Below the pieces are notes generated by a model that saw only the letters and a list, made by a program, of their open reading frames with translations, ran no database searches and was not told the origin of the DNA. 32,643 nucleotides of DNA, taken from contig CAVJWC010000011.1 of the NCBI GenBank assembly GCA_963653425.1, positions 1-32,643 of the forward strand. The letters run 5' to 3'. Positions within the stretch are counted from its first letter, which is position 1; every line of letters starts with the position of its first letter. Position numbers and translations under genes: made by a program. Origin of the DNA: UMGS692 sp963653425 (GTDB lineage: Bacteria; Bacillota; Clostridia; Christensenellales; CAG-314). This document shows positions 24,780 through 32,643 of the stretch, piece by piece.

Positions 24780-25755
24780 AAAATTGTTTTTAACAGTTAT
24801 AACGTTAGTGATAGCATGTTCGCTGATAATGCCTTTATCGGGTGTTGTTAACGTATTTGCCGATAAAGAAGATTTGTCTGTGTATTTCTCAGCAAGTAGC
24901 TATGATAGTTGTGGCAGTTGCACTGTCTCTACGATACAGACATGGAAGGGTGTATCTATACAAATAAGCACGCTTAGCGAAAACGACTGGACCAGAGAGG
25001 AGAAACTTAGTTTAGTGATGTGGTGCAGTGGCATTTATCCAAATGCAGCTTTACTTGGATACCCGACAAAAGTGTATAATTGTCATTCGTATGCTTGGTA
25101 TATGCAAAGCACCGACAATCCGTACTGGATAAATGATCCTCGAGGCTATTACGAAGGAGAGGATAAATGCTATACCGATATAACGGGTTCGTATACCATT
25201 CAACCCGGTGATATTGTCTGTTATTTCGATAATACGGGAGCAAATAAGCATTCGGCTGTAGTTTACAGTGTAAACGGCGACGTTCCGAATGGCTCTTTGT
25301 CAAACTTGCAATATCTGACGCTCGTTTCTAAATGGGGATCGTTAGGCTTATACAGACACAGAGGCGATCAGTGTCCCTATGTGGGAGCTACTATGGCTGA
25401 AGTTAAATATTATCGCCATTTCCATGAAGCTGATTCTTATACAGCTACGGGTAGCCTTGATTACCATCTCGAGAATTGTTATTGCGGACACAGCGAGGAA
25501 GCGGCCCACTCATGGCTTCCGAGAATAAACGGATTTGTATGCGGATCGTGCGGAGAAAGAACGACGGGAATACCCGTTCCGTTTGAAAATCTGCCTGCAA
25601 CCGTTCAGTCCATGGCAACAGCCCTCGAAGACGGAATGAGCATAAGAATAAACGACGATATGCAGCTTTACTATGACGGCGAGAATTACTACGTATTGGT
25701 ACCCTATGGAACCGATACCACGCAACCGATAGTAATCCCCGAAGTCGTTGCATAA
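24772..25755 (+). CDS. Secreted protein with papain-like Cys/His motif and CxxC tail
   Basis: 327 aa. A signal peptide with probable cleavage after VFA (residue 30) marks it as secreted. The centre has VYNCHSYAWY (Cys104), YTIQPGDIVCYF and NKHSAVVYS (His160), then SKWGSLGLYRH. The Cys ... GD ... His order is that of NlpC/P60 or CHAP-type papain-like amidases and peptidases, which often cut cell-wall peptides. A domain match is not certain. The C-terminal 100 residues have paired cysteines (Cys236/238 and Cys257/260, VCGSCGE), perhaps a zinc knuckle, and a Tyr-rich end without an anchor. It overlaps lipoprotein B by 8 nt, and its 3' part is duplicated at 26571. Activity is inferred, not shown. 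Confidence 0.75.
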   Translation: MTKKLFLTVITLVIACSLIMPLSGVVNVFADKEDLSVYFSASSYDSCGSCTVSTIQTWKGVSIQISTLSENDWTREEKLSLVMWCSGIYPNAALLGYPTKVYNCHSYAWYMQSTDNPYWINDPRGYYEGEDKCYTDITGSYTIQPGDIVCYFDNTGANKHSAVVYSVNGDVPNGSLSNLQYLTLVSKWGSLGLYRHRGDQCPYVGATMAEVKYYRHFHEADSYTATGSLDYHLENCYCGHSEEAAHSWLPRINGFVCGSCGERTTGIPVPFENLPATVQSMATALEDGMSIRINDDMQLYYDGENYYVLVPYGTDTTQPIVIPEVVA

Positions 25756-25839
25756 ACGATATACAAAAACCCATTTAATTAAAAAAATAAATAAAAAATA
25801 AAAAGTCTATATCGAAAACCGCTAAAAACCGCCCCGAAA
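25504..25839 (+). repeat. 3'-end repeat, copy 1
   Basis: Covers the last 83 codons of the secreted protein, its 3' UTR and the left arm of its terminator. It recurs at 26571-26907. The coding part is identical base for base; only A-run lengths differ in the UTR. Confidence 0.95.
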
Positions 25840-25857
25840 AGTGGGCGGTTTTTCTTT
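25826..25857 (+). terminator. Intrinsic terminator of unit 1
   Basis: AACCGCCC (25827-25834) and GGGCGGTT (25843-25850) pair across CGAAAAGT, then TTTCTTTT. The two units of the duplication meet inside it: the right arm is the first part of unit 2. Confidence 0.9.
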
Positions 25858-26060
25858 TCACATTCAAAAGCAAAACAAACAAAATTTTTTAATATTTTAC
25901 TTGACAAGTTGCTTTGCGCAACATATAATAATATATATAATGTATATCAAGCCAAAATTACACAAACGCAGGGCTTCGATACAGACTGACAAACAAGGAG
26001 GCTTTTTATGGGAAAAAATTTGAAGATTTGTGCATTGATTCTTTCGGCAATTATGCTTTT
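25847..26060 (+). repeat. Promoter/signal-peptide repeat, copy 2
   Basis: Second copy of 23335-23548, at an exact offset of 2512 bp. Differences are three substitutions in the first 35 bases or so; the promoter, leader and signal-peptide codons are identical. Confidence 0.95.
25901..25929 (+). promoter_or_regulatory. Consensus promoter with dyad in spacer, copy 2
   Basis: TTGACA (25901-25906), 17-bp spacer with GTTGC-N5-GCAAC, TATAAT (25924-25929); identical to copy 1, so both units should respond to the same signal. Confidence 0.85.
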
Positions 26061-26538
26061 GAGCATGCTTGCGGGCTGTGTCGTTGCAAATAATGCGGAA
26101 GCCGACACAGGAAAAGACCCCCGATATGCAGATAAACTCGATGCAAATTATGTAGAAGATATTTTTGTTGCAGAGTTCCCGGGGTTCAGATTTTATGACC
26201 GAGAAAACATTCAGAAACTCATAGACGCCGTTGATAACAGGTATACGTTTAAGGAAATCGAATCGGTAGATTTAGGCACGAGGTTCCCTGTGAAAATTAT
26301 ATTGCCCGGCGAAGAGTTTCCCGAAGATGAAGAACCCGCACATTTTACATTTTCTTTAATTGTAGCGTGGTGTAACGTGGAAGGCGAAAGACGTAGCACA
26401 AGTTATACGATTTGCGATGGCGTAATTTTCAAATCGTTTGACGACAAACTATTTGAGTCAACCGATTTTGAGGGTACACGAGAGTCGATTCTTGAGTTAA
26501 TTGAAGAATTGATTGGTGAACCAATTAGGAGGAACTAA
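26008..26538 (+). CDS. Predicted lipoprotein C of the duplicated island
   Basis: 176 aa. The first 17 codons are identical to lipoprotein A, then the sequence changes abruptly to a different lipobox, LAGC (Cys24), and a mature part with little likeness to A until the end. There ICDGVIFKSFDDKLFES and a helix ending IGEPI match the family pattern, closest to lipoprotein B. It is therefore a diverged member behind a borrowed promoter and signal-peptide start. The mature part is acidic, with no domain recognised. The ribosome site AAGGAGG is that of copy 1. The last codons contain AGGAGG, which would serve a following gene now destroyed. Confidence 0.84.
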   Translation: MGKNLKICALILSAIMLLSMLAGCVVANNAEADTGKDPRYADKLDANYVEDIFVAEFPGFRFYDRENIQKLIDAVDNRYTFKEIESVDLGTRFPVKIILPGEEFPEDEEPAHFTFSLIVAWCNVEGERRSTSYTICDGVIFKSFDDKLFESTDFEGTRESILELIEELIGEPIRRN

Positions 26539-26539
26539 C

Positions 26540-26822
26540 TTGTCAAAAGTGTTCGCATTCGTTCTACGAAGCCCACTCATGGCTTCCGAGAATAAACGGA
26601 TTTGTATGCGGATCGTGCGGAGAAAGAACGACGGGAATACCCGTTCCGTTTGAAAATCTGCCTGCAACCGTTCAGTCCATGGCAACAGCCCTCGAAGACG
26701 GAATGAGCATAAGAATAAACGACGATATGCAGCTTTACTATGACGGCGAGAATTACTACGTATTGGTACCCTATGGAACCGATACCACGCAACCGATAGT
26801 AATCCCCGAAGTCGTTGCATAA
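26540..26822 (+). pseudogene. Decapitated copy of the secreted Cys/His protein
   Basis: From 26571 to the TAA at 26820-26822 the DNA is identical to the last 252 nt of the 24772 gene. Nothing upstream in that frame gives a start: it is closed by TAG at 26526-26528 and has no ATG, GTG or TTG before the internal Met. Just after lipoprotein C, AGGAGG is followed at 26540 by TTG opening MSKVFAFVL, which looks like the beginning of a signal peptide, but that frame is not the frame of the remnant and stops after about 37 codons. The simplest reading is a paralogue that kept its start and end but lost its middle, with a frameshift. The in-frame lead-in reads TCQKCSHSFYEAHSW, another cysteine pair. 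Confidence 0.8.
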
Positions 26823-26907
26823 ACGATATACAAAAACCCATTTAATTAAAAAATAAATAAAAAAAATAAAAAGTCTATATCGAAAACCGCTAAAAACCGC
26901 CCCGAAA
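26571..26907 (+). repeat. 3'-end repeat, copy 2
   Basis: Second copy of 25504-25839 (offset 1067). It ends within the left arm of the old terminator (CCGCCCCGAAA), so the terminator of this copy is broken and the unit boundary matches that of unit 1. Confidence 0.95.
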
Positions 26908-26975
26908 TGTTAGATACTCTTGGGGAATTTCAAGAATATTAAATCAAATCAAAGCAAACAGCGAGTTCGTAACGT

Positions 26976-27005
26976 AAAGAGTCCGAAAACGGGCTCTTTA
27001 TTTTT
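26976..27005 (+). terminator. Intrinsic terminator before the restriction operon
   Basis: AAAGAGTCC (26976-26984) pairs with GGGCTCTTT (26991-26999) with one wobble, then ATTTTTA. It would replace the broken terminator of unit 2. The bases 26908-26975 between hold nothing recognisable. Confidence 0.82.
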
Positions 27006-27074
27006 AATGCGTAGATTTTTCACAAAATACCATCGGAAAATGGAATAAATCGTCTCTACATATTAGAGATTATC

Positions 27075-27103
27075 TTGACAGAAGGCTTTTTATATGCTAT
27101 AAT
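27075..27103 (+). promoter_or_regulatory. Promoter of the type I restriction operon
   Basis: TTGACA (27075-27080), 17-bp spacer, TATAAT (27098-27103): full consensus. The leader is about 35 nt, with the ribosome site CAGGAG before ATG 27144. Confidence 0.88.
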
Positions 27104-27143
27104 AATTACAACGAATTAAATTGCAGTTTCAGGAGTACGAATA

Positions 27144-27353
27144 ATGACTGTAAGTTATAAAAAGTTATGGAAAATTCTTATTGACAGAGATATGCGAAAA
27201 GAAGATTTGAGATTGGCGGCGGGACTAACAACCACAACAATAGCCAAACTCGGCAGAAATGAAACTGTCCACTTGGATATTATTCTGAAAATCTGCAAAA
27301 CCTTGGGGTGCGGTATAGATGATATTTTAGAAATTGTCCCCGAAAGCGAATAA
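27144..27353 (+). CDS. Small XRE/Cro-type regulator
   Basis: 69 aa, almost entirely one helix-turn-helix domain: LRLAAGLTTTTIAKLGRNE (about 22-40) is the DNA-reading part, and the ICKTLGCGIDDILEIV end is typical of this Cro-like family (HTH_26 type). It sits between the operon promoter and hsdR, 71 bp ahead, in the same direction. Small XRE proteins in this place often act as control proteins for restriction operons, setting the timing or level of the nuclease. That role here is inference. No obvious inverted repeat of C-protein type overlaps the promoter. Confidence 0.85.
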   Translation: MTVSYKKLWKILIDRDMRKEDLRLAAGLTTTTIAKLGRNETVHLDIILKICKTLGCGIDDILEIVPESE

Positions 27354-27424
27354 TTTTTTTTGTATGTCAACTTCCTATAATTTTGAATTATCGGAACAAA
27401 ATGAATGATTTGGGAGGTATTCAG

Positions 27425-30181
27425 ATGTTACCTGAGGAGTTAGCCCGTATTAAAATAGACAAGCAATTACAAGATGCCGGTTGGGATATAGTTTCACGTA
27501 TGGAATATATTCCAAACACCGCTTCAGCCGTAAAAGAAGCTTTGATGAAGGGAAGTAAGGAAAGCGATTATTTGCTTTTTGTGGAAGATAAGGCTATTGC
27601 TGTAGTGGAAGCGAAAAAAGAAGACAATATGCTTGGCGAAGAAGTAGCATTGCAAGCAGAAAATTATGCCACGACACCGCAAAACTGGTATGGGCTGTGG
27701 TTTTCAAAACAAATTCCATTGGTCTATTTGGCAAATGGGAAAAAGTTGTATTTTAAGAATCTTCTTAATCCTGATAGTAATTATGAAGAAATTCCTGCTA
27801 TGCACACACCTAAGCAGATGCTTAAAATAATTGGTAAAACCTCTGAATACGGTGCTTTGCCGCGTTTGAATCCAATAGGATTAAGAGATTGCCAATACGA
27901 CGCTGAAATAGCACTCGAGAACACTTTCAAAGAAGGTAAGAAAAAGGCTCTTGCCGTATTGGCAACCGGTTCAGGAAAAACTTATTTGGCTTGTTTGGCG
28001 TCTTATCGTCTTTTAAATTATGTTCCTAATGTAAAACGCATTTTGTTTTTAGTTGATAGGAATAATCTTGCAAAACAGACCAAAAGTGAATTTAGTCAAT
28101 TTGATAGAACCGAAAACGGCAAGGAAATGAGTTCATTGTATGAAATCAGTCGTCTCAAAAAGGCGGATGATATCAATGGTGATGTAATTATTTCCACCAT
28201 TCAGAAACTATTTGCTGTCCTTACAGGTCAGACGATTGCTGATGATGAGGACGAAGATAAAGAAGATGAACTTAATTTCAATCGAGATAATGATAAAAAT
28301 GCTCCGGCTATCGAACTCGGTAATGATTTGAAATTGCCACCCGATTATTTTCAATTTATTATCGTTGACGAATGCCATAGGTCAATTTATGGCAAGTGGA
28401 AATCTGTCCTTGATTATTTTAGTGAGGCTAAGATTCTTGGGCTTACAGCAACACCTACCCCGGAGGCATATGCATTCTTCGATAATAACATCATCGAAAA
28501 GTACACTTATGACGATTCCGTCGTTGATGGTGTCAACGTTCCTTCCCGTATTTTCAAAATTGCGACGGAAGTTTCTGTCCACGGCGGAACAATTAAAGAA
28601 GGGGCGGCTATTACGGAAAAAACTCGTATAAACAATCAATCAAACGTTGTTACTGTATCAGATCGCGTTGATTATACGACAAAACAATTAAATCGTTCTG
28701 TAGTCAATAAAAATCAGATAGAAACTGTACTTTCTGCATATCGCGACTCTGTATATGAAAAACTATATCCTGATCGCGAAGAAAATTGGTATTATATTCC
28801 TAAAACCTTGATTTTTGCAGTAGACGACAAACACGCTACAGAAATTGTCGAATCCGTAAAGGAAGTTTTTAAGGAAAAGTTTGCCAACAACAAAGTTCCG
28901 GAAAACTTTGTTCAGAAGATTACATATTCTGCGGGAGATTCCGACTCTCTTATTCGGGATTTCAGAGTTGAAAAGGATTTCCGTATTGCCGTAACGGTTA
29001 CTCTTGTTGCAACAGGAACTGACGTAAAGCCTTTGGAAGTTGTATTTTTCATGAGCGATGTTAAATCCGATGTTTTATATACACAAATGAAAGGTCGCGG
29101 TTGCAGAGTAATAACCGATGATAAATTGAAAGAAGTTACGCCTAATGCAACGACAAAAGAATGTTTTTATATTGTCGATGCCGTCGGTGTTACCGAAAGT
29201 GACAAAACCATACCGAAGCCGGCAGATCCGTCGCAAAAACGTCCTACATTGGCACAAGTTCTTGAACACTTGGCGCATAACGAGGTCAGCGACGATAATC
29301 TAAAACTATTAAGAGACTTCTGTTCGACAATTCAAAAACGTTATGAAAACAATGCACTTTTCGGGAGGCATTTAGATTCGTTTATTTCTGATTTCGGTTT
29401 TGCCCCTCGTTCATTGGCAAACACGATCAATGAAGCCCTATCGAAAGGTTCATTGCCGCCGTTTGAAAGCCCGTCCGATTACAATATCGAGCGAAAAGCT
29501 TTGATTTCGGTTCTTATGAACAATATCAACGCAAGAAATAGATTGCTCGAATTGCAAAAAGGCTATTTAGCATATACACACGAGCACGATGACAAGTTGA
29601 TTTCTGCTGAGTTTTCAAGAGAAACGGCTCGTAGTTTTATCGACTCGTTTGAAAAGTATATCAACGACAATAGGGACAGCGTTGAAGCGTTGCGTATTGT
29701 TTATAATTCTGAGAACACGGCAATTACATATTCTATGCTATGTGATTTAAGGGATAAATTGCTTTCTGAAAACAGACTTTTTACTCCGTCGCGAATTTGG
29801 AATAGCTATAAAATCCTTGACTCTCAAGGGGCTGTATCTCCTCTCGATACAAAGAAAAACGTTAATGCTCTGACAAATCTGATACAAATCGTTAGATATG
29901 CATATAAGAAAAGTTCAACATTGGTAAGTCTTTTTGTCGGTTACACGCAAAGATTTAACTTGTACTGTGGACAAAGGCAACGTGAATTAACGGAAGAACA
30001 ACAAGATGTTATGCGCCAGATCGCTGAGTATATCGTAACAGAAGGTGCATTTACGTCTATGGAACTCAATCAGTTTGAGCCAGACCTTTGGAAAAAGGCT
30101 ATGCTTTCTTTCAAGTCTCAAGGAAAGACTTTTTCAACAGAACTGCAACAATTATCAAAATTCATATTAAAGGTGGCATAA
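27425..30181 (+). CDS. hsdR: Type I restriction enzyme, R (motor-nuclease) subunit
   Basis: 918 aa from ATG 27425, chosen because TGGGAGG lies 7 nt upstream; the open frame from 27383 has no ribosome site. The N-terminal nuclease has Asp48 (ESDYLLF) and Glu62-Ala-Lys64 (VVEAKKE), the PD-(D/E)xK set. The SF2 translocase follows: Walker A ATGSGKT (about 179-186), Asp-Glu-Cys-His box VDECHRS (about 314), LTATPTPE, and motif VI QMKGRGCRV. A C-terminal domain of the EcoEI-R type (about 620-918) binds the methylase core. The subunit pulls DNA and cuts far from the recognition site when that site is unmethylated. The stop is 1 nt before hsdM. Codon use is AT-richer than in the lon-engB block. Confidence 0.95.
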   Translation: MLPEELARIKIDKQLQDAGWDIVSRMEYIPNTASAVKEALMKGSKESDYLLFVEDKAIAVVEAKKEDNMLGEEVALQAENYATTPQNWYGLWFSKQIPLVYLANGKKLYFKNLLNPDSNYEEIPAMHTPKQMLKIIGKTSEYGALPRLNPIGLRDCQYDAEIALENTFKEGKKKALAVLATGSGKTYLACLASYRLLNYVPNVKRILFLVDRNNLAKQTKSEFSQFDRTENGKEMSSLYEISRLKKADDINGDVIISTIQKLFAVLTGQTIADDEDEDKEDELNFNRDNDKNAPAIELGNDLKLPPDYFQFIIVDECHRSIYGKWKSVLDYFSEAKILGLTATPTPEAYAFFDNNIIEKYTYDDSVVDGVNVPSRIFKIATEVSVHGGTIKEGAAITEKTRINNQSNVVTVSDRVDYTTKQLNRSVVNKNQIETVLSAYRDSVYEKLYPDREENWYYIPKTLIFAVDDKHATEIVESVKEVFKEKFANNKVPENFVQKITYSAGDSDSLIRDFRVEKDFRIAVTVTLVATGTDVKPLEVVFFMSDVKSDVLYTQMKGRGCRVITDDKLKEVTPNATTKECFYIVDAVGVTESDKTIPKPADPSQKRPTLAQVLEHLAHNEVSDDNLKLLRDFCSTIQKRYENNALFGRHLDSFISDFGFAPRSLANTINEALSKGSLPPFESPSDYNIERKALISVLMNNINARNRLLELQKGYLAYTHEHDDKLISAEFSRETARSFIDSFEKYINDNRDSVEALRIVYNSENTAITYSMLCDLRDKLLSENRLFTPSRIWNSYKILDSQGAVSPLDTKKNVNALTNLIQIVRYAYKKSSTLVSLFVGYTQRFNLYCGQRQRELTEEQQDVMRQIAEYIVTEGAFTSMELNQFEPDLWKKAMLSFKSQGKTFSTELQQLSKFILKVA

Positions 30182-30182
30182 A

Positions 30183-31610
30183 ATGGCAGATTTACAGGTA
30201 AAAAGCGAGGCAACTCTCGTAAAAAAAGTTTGGGATATTGCGAACGTTCTTGCTGCGGCAGGTGTCGGATTCACCGACTATATTACACAACTTACGTACA
30301 TTCTTTTCTTAAAAATGGATAATGAAAAGGGAGAATTAGGGTTAGGTAGTGCTATTCCTGAAGGATATAAGTGGGAAGACCTTGTTGGTTTGAGCGGACA
30401 AGACCTTGTTGATAAATACGAAGAAATTCTAAAAGAATTAGCGAAAGATACGGGGCTTATTGGTACTATTTTTACGAAAGCATCAAATAAAATCGACAGT
30501 CCTGTCCATCTTGCAAAAGTAATCAAAATGGTTGGCGGCGAAAACTGGTATATGATGGAAGGCGACTTTAAAGGCGCAATTTACGAATCTATTCTTGAAA
30601 AGAATGGACAAGATAAAAAAAGCGGCGCCGGACAATATTTCACACCGCGTTCGTTGATTAAGGCTATGGTTGACGTAACCGATCCGAAAATCACCGAAAC
30701 CGTTGCCGATCCGGCTTGTGGAACAGGCGGATTTTTGCTTGCCGCTTTCGATCATATGAAAGACCAGAGCAAAGAGATTTCAAAGCAGAATTTTCTTAGA
30801 AATAATGCTTTCTTTGGTGCGGATAATACTGCTCTCGTCGTAACCCTTGCTTCGATGAATCTGTATTTACACGATATAGGCACGGCGAAAAGTCCCATCG
30901 TATGTCAGGATTCGCTTCTTGATACGTCCGATAGAATGTTTGATGTCGTTTTGGCAAATCCGCCTTTCGGTACAAGACCGCAAGGCAGCGTTGACGTATC
31001 CGCAAATCGTCCCGAATTTGTCAAAACGTCAGATAACCAAGTAAATTTCTTGCAACATATTATGTCGATTGTAAAAACCGGTGGTCGTGTTGCTATAGTT
31101 TTACCCGATAACGTGTTAACCGACGGCGGCGCAACGGCTAAAGTTCGTGAAAAACTCTTAAAGGACTTCAACTTACATACTATTTTGCGTTTGCCTACCG
31201 GCATATTCTACGCCGGCGGCGTAAAAACGAATGTGCTTTTCTTTGAAAAAGGAAAGCCAACGGAAGATATTTGGGTTTATGATTACAGAACCGGTGTAAA
31301 ACATACGATGGCAACCAAGCCTATGACACGAGAGAATCTTAACGAATTTGTCGAGTGTTATTGCACCGGACATATGCAGGATCGTAAAGAAACCTACTCT
31401 GCCGAAAATCCGAACGGACGTTGGAGAAAATTCTCCAAAGAAGAAGTCTATGCGCGCGATTTGTTGAAGCTTGATTTCAAATGGATAGATTTGGGCGAAA
31501 AGGACGAACGTACCGTAACGGAATTACTTGCAGATATGCAAAGCAAAACCGAAGCCATAGCGGATGCTGTTGCCAAACTTCAAAGTATTCTCGGAGGAAT
31601 TGACCTGTGA
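30183..31610 (+). CDS. hsdM: Type I restriction enzyme, M (adenine methyltransferase) subunit
   Basis: 475 aa. The N-terminal helical HsdM_N domain (about 10-135) is followed by the N6-adenine methylase fold with the S-adenosylmethionine motif ADPACGTGG (about 176-184) and the catalytic NPPF (about 259-262, in VVLANPPFGT). Two M subunits and one S subunit form the modification enzyme; R joins for restriction. The segment GAGQYFTPRSL before motif I is characteristic. AAAGGTGG, at the very end of hsdR, is the ribosome site, and the last codons overlap the hsdS start (GTGA). Length and motifs are complete. Confidence 0.96.
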   Translation: MADLQVKSEATLVKKVWDIANVLAAAGVGFTDYITQLTYILFLKMDNEKGELGLGSAIPEGYKWEDLVGLSGQDLVDKYEEILKELAKDTGLIGTIFTKASNKIDSPVHLAKVIKMVGGENWYMMEGDFKGAIYESILEKNGQDKKSGAGQYFTPRSLIKAMVDVTDPKITETVADPACGTGGFLLAAFDHMKDQSKEISKQNFLRNNAFFGADNTALVVTLASMNLYLHDIGTAKSPIVCQDSLLDTSDRMFDVVLANPPFGTRPQGSVDVSANRPEFVKTSDNQVNFLQHIMSIVKTGGRVAIVLPDNVLTDGGATAKVREKLLKDFNLHTILRLPTGIFYAGGVKTNVLFFEKGKPTEDIWVYDYRTGVKHTMATKPMTRENLNEFVECYCTGHMQDRKETYSAENPNGRWRKFSKEEVYARDLLKLDFKWIDLGEKDERTVTELLADMQSKTEAIADAVAKLQSILGGIDL

Positions 31611-32643
31611 TAGATACTGCCGCATTGAGAGAAAAAGTTCTTGACCTTGCGATAAGGGGCAAACTTGTTCCGCAAGATCCGAACGACGAACCGGCTTTCG
31701 TTTTGTTGGAGCGTATCCACGAGCAAAAATTGCAAATGGTTCGTGAAGGAAAACTGAAAGCAAAAGACGTTAAAGACGATACCGTTATCTTCAAGGGTGA
31801 TGATAATTGCTATTATGAGAAGTATTCGGACGGAAACATAAAAAACATACAAGACGAGATACCTTTTGACCTTCCCGCCGGTTGGAGCTGGAGTCGAATT
31901 TCTTCTTTTTCTATTATAAACCCACGCAATTCTTTGAGTGATGAGTTAGAAGTTTCATTTATTCCAATGCCATTAATATCTGAGGGGTACAAAAATGAGC
32001 ACTCTTTTGAAATTAAAAAGTGGAAAAATGTAAAAACTGGTTTTACTCATTTTGCAGAAGGCGATATTGGCGTTGCTAAAATTACGCCGTGTTTTGAAAA
32101 CAAAAAATCCGTTATTTTTAACGGGCTTCAAAACGGTTTTGGCGCGGGAACTACGGAATTACACATAATTAGAGTTTTTTCAAAGGCTATCAACGCAAAA
32201 TATGTGCTGTGGAATCTAAAAACAAACGCTTTCATTGCTGATGGGGTCAACGATTTTTCTGGCGCTGTTGGACAAAAAAGAATAAGCAAAGAATTTATTG
32301 CGGATTATTTATTACCCATTCCGCCGATTCAACAGCAAAACAAAATAGTTAACGTGGTTGATGACTGTTTTCTATCAATAGACGCGATTGAAAACAGTTC
32401 TAATTCTTTGGACAATATAAAAACATTATTAAAATCCAAAATTCTTGAACTTGCTATACAAGGAAAACTTGTTCCGCAGGATGAAAACGATGAGCCGGCA
32501 AGCGTCTTATTGGAACGTATTCGCGCCGAACGCAAAGCGCAATTAGGTAAAAAATACGTTGAAAGTTACATCTACAAAGGAGATGATAACTGTTATTATG
32601 AGAAGATTGGAAAAAACTGTGTAAATATTACAGAAAATATATC
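31607..32643 (+). CDS. hsdS: Type I restriction enzyme, S (specificity) subunit, 3' end outside window
   Basis: Open for 345 codons from GTG 31607, which overlaps the hsdM stop (GTGA); no stop before the window ends. AGGAGG-like TCGGAGGA lies about 12 nt upstream. The N-terminal conserved region (LREKVLDLAIRGKLVPQD) is repeated after the first target-recognition domain (LKSKILELAIQGKLVPQD, from about nt 32426), and GDDNCYYEK precedes each recognition domain (nt 31796 and 32579). This two-fold plan is standard for HsdS: each recognition domain reads half of a split DNA target, and the conserved helices set the spacing. The second recognition domain is missing from the window. The sequence read cannot be predicted. 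Confidence 0.93.
   Translation, partial: MIDTAALREKVLDLAIRGKLVPQDPNDEPAFVLLERIHEQKLQMVREGKLKAKDVKDDTVIFKGDDNCYYEKYSDGNIKNIQDEIPFDLPAGWSWSRISSFSIINPRNSLSDELEVSFIPMPLISEGYKNEHSFEIKKWKNVKTGFTHFAEGDIGVAKITPCFENKKSVIFNGLQNGFGAGTTELHIIRVFSKAINAKYVLWNLKTNAFIADGVNDFSGAVGQKRISKEFIADYLLPIPPIQQQNKIVNVVDDCFLSIDAIENSSNSLDNIKTLLKSKILELAIQGKLVPQDENDEPASVLLERIRAERKAQLGKKYVESYIYKGDDNCYYEKIGKNCVNITENI

Noticed and set aside
26577..26792. Antisense frame in the 3' repeat (also at 25510-25725)
   Set aside because: It is identical in both copies only because the DNA is duplicated; no ribosome site or domain supports it.
1..32643. tRNA, rRNA or replication origin
   Set aside because: No cloverleaf with TTCGANNC arms, no rRNA motifs and no DnaA-box cluster was seen when reading the gaps.

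Overview
The window looks like a chromosomal stretch of an uncultured Clostridia-type Firmicute. The reasons are the gene order tig-clpP-clpX-lon-engB, purine-rich Shine-Dalgarno sites, sigma-A type promoters (TTGACA-17-TATAAT), intrinsic terminators, and low-to-middling GC with clear AT-rich islands. I cannot name a genus from sequence alone.

Layout. (1) 1-1322: the 3' part of a large serine recombinase, marking the end of an integrated mobile element whose body lies left of the window. (2) 1323-1803: no protein gene, but a promoter, nested inverted repeats and a terminator that together outline an unrecognised structured RNA of about 245 nt. (3) 1804-7862: a MerR regulator divergent from a heterodimeric ABC exporter, with a textbook 19-bp-spacer MerR promoter between them, then a MATE efflux pump with a terminator hairpin in its leader. 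(4) 7863-14659: a degenerate repeat tract, hybrid cluster protein (hcp), an alpha/beta hydrolase, a nitroreductase, a PlsC-like acyltransferase with a zinc ribbon (probably leaderless mRNA), and an SLC13-type permease. (5) 14887-23311: housekeeping proteostasis. rqcH (ribosome rescue) is divergent from tig, followed by clpP, clpX, lon and engB. ClpP has an unusually short N-terminus, and the tig-clpP gap is full of hairpins.

(6) 23335-26907: an accessory secreted-protein island made by tandem duplication. Unit 1 is 2512 bp: promoter, lipoprotein, second lipoprotein, secreted Cys/His hydrolase-like protein. Unit 2 keeps the same promoter and signal-peptide DNA and the same 3' end, but its interior is replaced: a divergent lipoprotein plus a decapitated hydrolase remnant. 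Identical flanks around unrelated interiors suggest cassette exchange rather than drift. This is the most unusual part of the window.

(7) 27075-32643: a type I restriction-modification operon (small XRE regulator, hsdR, hsdM, hsdS). hsdS has no stop before the window ends. Coding here is visibly AT-richer than in the proteostasis block, consistent with horizontal acquisition.

Together the genes cover efflux and drug sensing, nitrosative or redox stress (Hcp, nitroreductase), protein quality control (trigger factor, ClpXP, Lon, RqcH) and defence. Accessory modules sit at both ends of a conserved core.
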